Assembly: GCA_016933535.1 (NCBI GenBank) | Contig: JAFGAS010000068.1 | Span: 1-64,000, forward strand | Direction of reading: 5' to 3' | Length of the DNA: 64,000 nt | Origin: Candidatus Zymogenaceae bacterium | GTDB taxonomy: Bacteria > Desulfobacterota > Zymogenia > Zymogenales > Zymogenaceae | Shown here: in pieces, positions 60,258-64,000 of the stretch | Numbering within the stretch: the first letter of the stretch is position 1 | Layout of the letters: the number at the start of each line of letters is the position of its first letter | Program-made: the position numbers and the translations under genes | Notes under the pieces: generated by a model | What the model was told of the DNA's origin: nothing | The model's input: only the letters and a program-made list of their open reading frames with translations | Database searches by the model: none

Positions 60258-62261
60258 TCAAAACGTGAAGACGACCCATGATTCATTTGAAAATGTCGGA
60301 CAGAGGGTATAAAGCTTGGCTATCGCGTCATTCTTTTCGGCGGGAATTATGAGGACGAAGCCGGGTGACAGCATATATGCGGGGATTTCCCCCCGTTCAT
60401 ATATGCCATCGAGTATAGCCTCGGAGGTCTTTTTTACATCATCGGACGGATTGACGACCGACGGATAACCCTCATAGAATACCATTCGCTCGGAGAAACA
60501 TGACGTCAATGCCTGTCCAAACGAAAAGACAGGCGAGACGACGATTACGTTTGGGGGCGTATGATCGCGAATATAGACGAGGGTCTCGTATAATGAAGGT
60601 TCCATACGGTTGAGTGTGTCCGGGACCTCAGATTTCGGGCGTCCGGAAAAATGGGGTTTGGCAGGACAATCGGTAGAGAGAATATTTGGGATGGAAAGTG
60701 AAACCCATTTGCGGATATTTCTCTCGGCCAACTCGGCAGGAGAAAATAGGAATAGGATTAAGAGGAACGCGATCACAAACCGACGGCGATGTATCGATTC
60801 CTTTATTACGGTGTATATGTCAAACCGGGTTATAAAAGCAAGAACGAGAAGATTGAGGGCCGCAAGTCCGAAGAGAGCAAAATAGTCAATATTGAAAACT
60901 CTCATGGAAAAATATATGGCATAGGCCGAGACCGCCAGGCAGACGAGCAGCCCGGCGAATTTCCCCTTTTCATGGGAGTGTGGAAGAAGAAAAAAAAGCG
61001 GCCCCACTATCCTGAAGGAGAAATGCGATAACACCGCGATTGCCGCAACGATATACCAGCAGGACGGCAGGTGATAATAATCCAATCCGCTCTTGAGGAA
61101 AAGGGTATCCAGGGGATAGAAATACGCCGTTCTCGGGCCGCCCAAAAAAAACGCGATATATGTCAGCGCAAACGATATTGACGCGCCTGCGCCGATACTA
61201 AGATATCTCACCTTGGATCGGCCCCGCATGAAGAGAAGGGATGACCAGAGCAGGGCACCGATGGAAAAAACCACGCCCCCCGGCCCTTTCGTAAAGGTCA
61301 GCAGCATGGCGCCTATTGTGACTATCAGCAGTAAGTGCTTTGTCCAAAAAAGCTGTTCCTGGCTGAGGACATAGATGATGAGAAAAAAGAGGGCCATCGC
61401 CAGGAAGGTACTTATATTTCCCATGATGGTAAACAGGTAGTAATCGAAGACGAGATGGGTACTGTTGGAGGAGAAAAGGGATAGAAAGAAGCCCCAGGCA
61501 AGGTAGAAGGGGTCGGTCGTCAGGTATCGAATCAAGAAAAAGACCGAGAGGCAGAAGATCGGAACGTAGAGAATAAAGATATGTTGAATGGAGACAAGAG
61601 ATACCGGAACTTTGGTGATGAGCCCGGCATGGGCGATAACGCAATAAGAAAAGAAATGGTAGTACTCAAGTGGACCTGCGCCCGGCATCTGTAAATTAAG
61701 CGGCGGAAATCCCCGTGCCAGCGATGCAGCCAATCCGGCATCGAAGGTAACGTCGGGGTAGTAACAAACGGTATCAAGACCGGGCGTGGGACGGGGGACG
61801 AGAAAGTAGACGTAGGTAATCAGAATAAATAATAACAATATGATCCGGGTGGATCGGTCAAGGGAAACGAAGCGGGAAATCCAGGTTGAAATGATATCAC
61901 GGGCTTTTCGGGCGACGGGGCGTTTAAACAGGGCAAGATACGATAACGCCGGCAAAAATAGAAAGATTGAATAATGCGTCAGCGCCCATGACATGTATGA
62001 AAGAAAGATAAGAAGAAACCCGGCTATGATGGCCAAACAACCCTGGACCATGGACCTCTCGGCGCCGACCTCTCTGAAGACGGCGGCGGCAACAAGGAGA
62101 CCCGGGACCAAAAGGAACAGCACCCCATAGAGGGATACGCGTGCGGTATCGGCGATGTCTATTCGGTAAAACAGGATAAAGAGGAGGAGTCCCGAAAGAA
62201 ACAGGCCCGTCTCAACCAGGGGCCCAATTAATTCGCGGGTATGCAGGGGGGACCGTCTCAT
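60258..62261 (-). CDS. Large polytopic membrane protein, possibly a GT-C-type glycosyltransferase
   Basis: The roughly 667-aa protein has at least twelve hydrophobic helices in the first 560 residues, then a soluble C-terminal region (IRDHTPPNVIVVSPVFSFGQ, EGYPSVVNPSDD). The first large loop after helix 5 has PGLDTVCYYPDVTFDAGLAASLARGFPP, with an Asp and Tyr pair as in the first loop of GT-C enzymes, and a C-terminal part typical of such proteins. It may move sugars from lipid carriers. The ATG at 62261 has GGAG upstream at short spacing; starts at 62282 or 62333 are possible. The region is AT-richer than the rest. Confidence 0.6.
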   Translation of the reverse strand: MRRSPLHTRELIGPLVETGLFLSGLLLFILFYRIDIADTARVSLYGVLFLLVPGLLVAAAVFREVGAERSMVQGCLAIIAGFLLIFLSYMSWALTHYSIFLFLPALSYLALFKRPVARKARDIISTWISRFVSLDRSTRIILLLFILITYVYFLVPRPTPGLDTVCYYPDVTFDAGLAASLARGFPPLNLQMPGAGPLEYYHFFSYCVIAHAGLITKVPVSLVSIQHIFILYVPIFCLSVFFLIRYLTTDPFYLAWGFFLSLFSSNSTHLVFDYYLFTIMGNISTFLAMALFFLIIYVLSQEQLFWTKHLLLIVTIGAMLLTFTKGPGGVVFSIGALLWSSLLFMRGRSKVRYLSIGAGASISFALTYIAFFLGGPRTAYFYPLDTLFLKSGLDYYHLPSCWYIVAAIAVLSHFSFRIVGPLFFLLPHSHEKGKFAGLLVCLAVSAYAIYFSMRVFNIDYFALFGLAALNLLVLAFITRFDIYTVIKESIHRRRFVIAFLLILFLFSPAELAERNIRKWVSLSIPNILSTDCPAKPHFSGRPKSEVPDTLNRMEPSLYETLVYIRDHTPPNVIVVSPVFSFGQALTSCFSERMVFYEGYPSVVNPSDDVKKTSEAILDGIYERGEIPAYMLSPGFVLIIPAEKNDAIAKLYTLCPTFSNESWVVFTF

Positions 62262-62417
62262 ATCTCCGTGAAGCGTCGGCATCGGTCTATTTCTGTTTTG
62301 CGTAAGAATCCTTCGATCGCCTATATGAGGCAAACCGCCGTTCCGTGACCCGCGGCGGTCATTCGGAAGCTGCCGAAGCGTATAAATACGGCGCGATTCA
62401 AACCGCCCATGGACCGC

Positions 62418-63212
62418 TTAACCAATCCCGGCCGGGGGTTGTCCTGAAGGCCTGTTTGATACGTATAAAAATATCCATATCCTGATCAGGTCAAAACAGG
62501 CAAAAATAAAATCGCCTGTTTTCAATTTAGAGCCGGATACGTCCGTCCACTCGTCGAGGGGATGTTCGACCGCAAACTCGGTAAGGGGGGGGATGCGTCC
62601 CGATCGAGCCATGATAGTGAACCGAGCGAGAATCTCAACGTCGAATACCCAGGTCGTCCTGAAAGGGGACGAGAAGACGTAAGAAAGCTCGTCGCTGTTT
62701 CTGAATAGTTTCGACCCGCACTGCGTATCATATACCGGAAGCCTCAGAATAAGGCTGGTGGCGGTGGAAAATATCCGTCCGAGGTAATGCCGCGCCGGCT
62801 TTCGGTCGATTCTGCGTCCCAGGAGCCTTACCCGGGAGCCCAGGACGATCCCGATCGACGGGAGCTTATCCAAAATCTCCACGAAATGGGGTATCGAATC
62901 CAGGGGAGTGGCCAGGTCCGCGTCCCAGTAACCGATGTATCTATGATTCGTTTCACGGGCTTTAATGACTCCGCGCCTCACCGCTTCGGCTTTACCGCGG
63001 TTCTCCTCCAGGGAAATGCAGGCCATATTTTGCGGATTTGACCGGCACAGATCATCAAGAATCTCCTGAGTTCTATCCGAACTCCCGTCATTGACGAAAA
63101 TAAACTTCACGTCTTCGTGTCCGTGCGCATAGGCAACGAATTGTTCGCGCCTCAGACGATTGTACTCATTAAAGCAGGGTATTACGATTGCCGTTTTTTG
63201 CAGAGCGCCCAT
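62418..63212 (-). CDS. Family 2 glycosyltransferase (dolichyl-phosphate glucosyltransferase-like)
   Basis: The 264-aa protein has the GT2 fold: TAIVIPCFNEYNRLR, FIFVNDGSSDRTQEILDDL, ISLEENRGKAEAVRRGV and YIGYWDADLATPLD (DxD-like metal site), followed by SRVRLLGRRIDRKPARHYLG and QCGSKLFR. This matches the ALG5-like group that loads a sugar onto polyprenyl phosphate. The chain ends in a hydrophobic segment (FIFACFDLIRIWIFLYV). It overlaps the methyltransferase gene by 31 bases, so the two are translated together. Confidence 0.88.
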   Translation of the reverse strand: MGALQKTAIVIPCFNEYNRLRREQFVAYAHGHEDVKFIFVNDGSSDRTQEILDDLCRSNPQNMACISLEENRGKAEAVRRGVIKARETNHRYIGYWDADLATPLDSIPHFVEILDKLPSIGIVLGSRVRLLGRRIDRKPARHYLGRIFSTATSLILRLPVYDTQCGSKLFRNSDELSYVFSSPFRTTWVFDVEILARFTIMARSGRIPPLTEFAVEHPLDEWTDVSGSKLKTGDFIFACFDLIRIWIFLYVSNRPSGQPPAGIG

Positions 63213-63943
63213 AGCGAAAGTCCTGGAAGTCTTATCCCAAATTTATTCAATGTGATCACAGACGTGTTTTCGGCATTGAGCAATGAGACGATTACGCCGG
63301 TTATGAAACCCGAATAGTCCCACCCCCCGACACCCTTCGGAGGACTCTTCCTTGATGAAACGAGCCGCTCCTTTGCGGTTACGAGCAAACGAATCGGCAG
63401 CAGTGACGTAAACAGATACCCGTGGGAAACACACATAAGCCCAGCGCGGTCAAGCAGATCGATAAATTCCGGCCGATCATATCGACGGCGGTGTTTCATA
63501 AATCTATCGTGAGAAGAGAAGAGCGCGCTGAATGCGGGGACTGTAATGAGAGCGTATCCCGCTCGGCACAGGTACCTATCTACGATATCTTTAAGAAACG
63601 ACTCGTCATCATCGAGATGTTCGATTACATCCAGGAGAAGAATCAAGGTAAAAGAATTCCGCTTGAGTCCGTCAAAGCTGTTATGGATGGTAATCGGGAT
63701 CGATAGATTCCGTTGTTCTTTAACCCGGTCGTCACTGAGGTTGATGTCAATACCGTCGATACTCTTGACCGGTATACCGACAAAGATATTGAGTGCGGCA
63801 TAGGAATCTCCACACCCGACGTCAAGCACGGTTGTGTTATGATCGATCTTCACGCCGCCGGTCAGGATCGTACGCAATGCACGAACTCGTGAAATCTCCC
63901 ACGGGTGGCGTGCGGCATTGTCGGCAATCTCACATAAGTCCAT
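63182..63943 (-). CDS. SAM-dependent methyltransferase
   Basis: The 253-aa protein has a class I methyltransferase core: TTVLDVGCGDSYAALNIF (motif I), KSIDGIDINLSDDRVKEQ, FTLILLLDVIEHLDDDESFLKDI (motif IV), then a C-terminal part with membrane-leaning helices (HGYLFTSLLPIRLLV). The pattern is of the Methyltransf_23/UbiG-like type common in glycan clusters. It is the first gene of the minus-strand group here, and the remaining 57 bases to the window edge show no gene. Substrate likely a glycan or lipid-linked sugar (inferred from neighbours). Confidence 0.82.
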   Translation of the reverse strand: MDLCEIADNAARHPWEISRVRALRTILTGGVKIDHNTTVLDVGCGDSYAALNIFVGIPVKSIDGIDINLSDDRVKEQRNLSIPITIHNSFDGLKRNSFTLILLLDVIEHLDDDESFLKDIVDRYLCRAGYALITVPAFSALFSSHDRFMKHRRRYDRPEFIDLLDRAGLMCVSHGYLFTSLLPIRLLVTAKERLVSSRKSPPKGVGGWDYSGFITGVIVSLLNAENTSVITLNKFGIRLPGLSLWALCKKRQS

Positions 63944-64000
63944 GTCTATGGTCTGAAAAATCTTCCGATAATATACTCTTAGTTAATCGTCTCTCGTGCA

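Noticed and set aside
1-64000. CRISPR arrays, prophage, insertion sequences, rRNA
   Set aside because: I found no regular spaced repeats, transposase or integrase motifs, phage structural genes, or rRNA sequence in the window.

Overview
The window reads as chromosomal DNA of a Gram-negative, probably anaerobic or microaerophilic bacterium of the Desulfobacterota (delta-proteobacterial) type or a near relative. The reasons are a BamD-like lipoprotein and other outer-membrane lipoproteins, an outer-membrane beta-barrel, gmhA, an RpoH-type sigma factor alongside an HrcA/CIRCE system, and the siroheme-based heme enzyme AhbC fused into a hemA-hemC-cobA/hemD operon. G+C is fairly high across most of the window and drops visibly in the last 4 kb. 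The taxonomic placement is inference; there is no rRNA here. There is one tRNA (Gln, CUG), and I see no CRISPR array, prophage or insertion sequence.

Layout. 1-7.8 kb (mostly minus strand): a truncated receiver-PAS-PAS-histidine kinase, tRNA-Gln, a GalT-like uridylyltransferase, a tiny membrane ORF and carAB. 7.8-14.6 kb: an HD-domain protein overlapping a dual-specificity phosphatase, two tandem metallo-beta-lactamase-fold proteins, a metallophosphoesterase overlapping a methyltransferase, an MFS carrier and a nicotinamidase. 14.7-16.4 kb: two paralogous proteins joining a zinc ribbon to a response-regulator receiver. 16.8-20.6 kb: three tandem AI-2E-family permeases. 20.6-23.6 kb: a PLP desulfhydrase/deaminase, a transglutaminase-like lipoprotein and a crotonase.

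23.8-32.6 kb is the stress-response core: CIRCE-hrcA-grpE-dnaK-dnaJ on the plus strand and, on the minus strand, a TPR protein, a BamD-like lipoprotein, an XRE regulator and an RpoH-type sigma factor whose promoter also carries a perfect CIRCE. HrcA is therefore likely to control both the chaperones and the alternative sigma factor. 32.7-36.9 kb: patatin phospholipase, a diadenylate cyclase with a pyruvate-kinase-C-like N-terminal half, a tRNA-dihydrouridine synthase and an NtrC-like protein that has lost its sigma-54 contact loop. 37-39.4 kb: gmhA translationally coupled to a deoxyhypusine-synthase-like gene, then a small membrane protein and a stand-alone receiver. 39.5-45.1 kb: the tetrapyrrole operon (precorrin-2 dehydrogenase, hemA, hemC, cobA-hemD, ahbC).

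45.3-60.2 kb is a mixed region: mnmG, an FkbM methyltransferase, DUF3795, an acetoacetate-decarboxylase-like protein, TPR proteins, a FabK/NMO-type flavoprotein, nitroreductases, a LolA-like protein with an outer-membrane barrel behind a palindromic operator, ccdA, DUF4870, an ICMT-type methyltransferase with an apparent frameshift, and hisB. 60.2-63.9 kb (minus strand) is a more AT-rich glycan module: a polytopic membrane protein, a family 2 glycosyltransferase and a methyltransferase.

The best second-look items are the CIRCE-controlled rpoH, the DacZ-like diadenylate cyclase, the zinc-ribbon/receiver pair, the degenerate NtrC-like protein, several promoters that abut start codons (leaderless mRNA candidates), and two dispersed repeat families related to CATTGCGAG-type elements. 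All calls were made by eye from the sequence and the ORF track; no database search was run.
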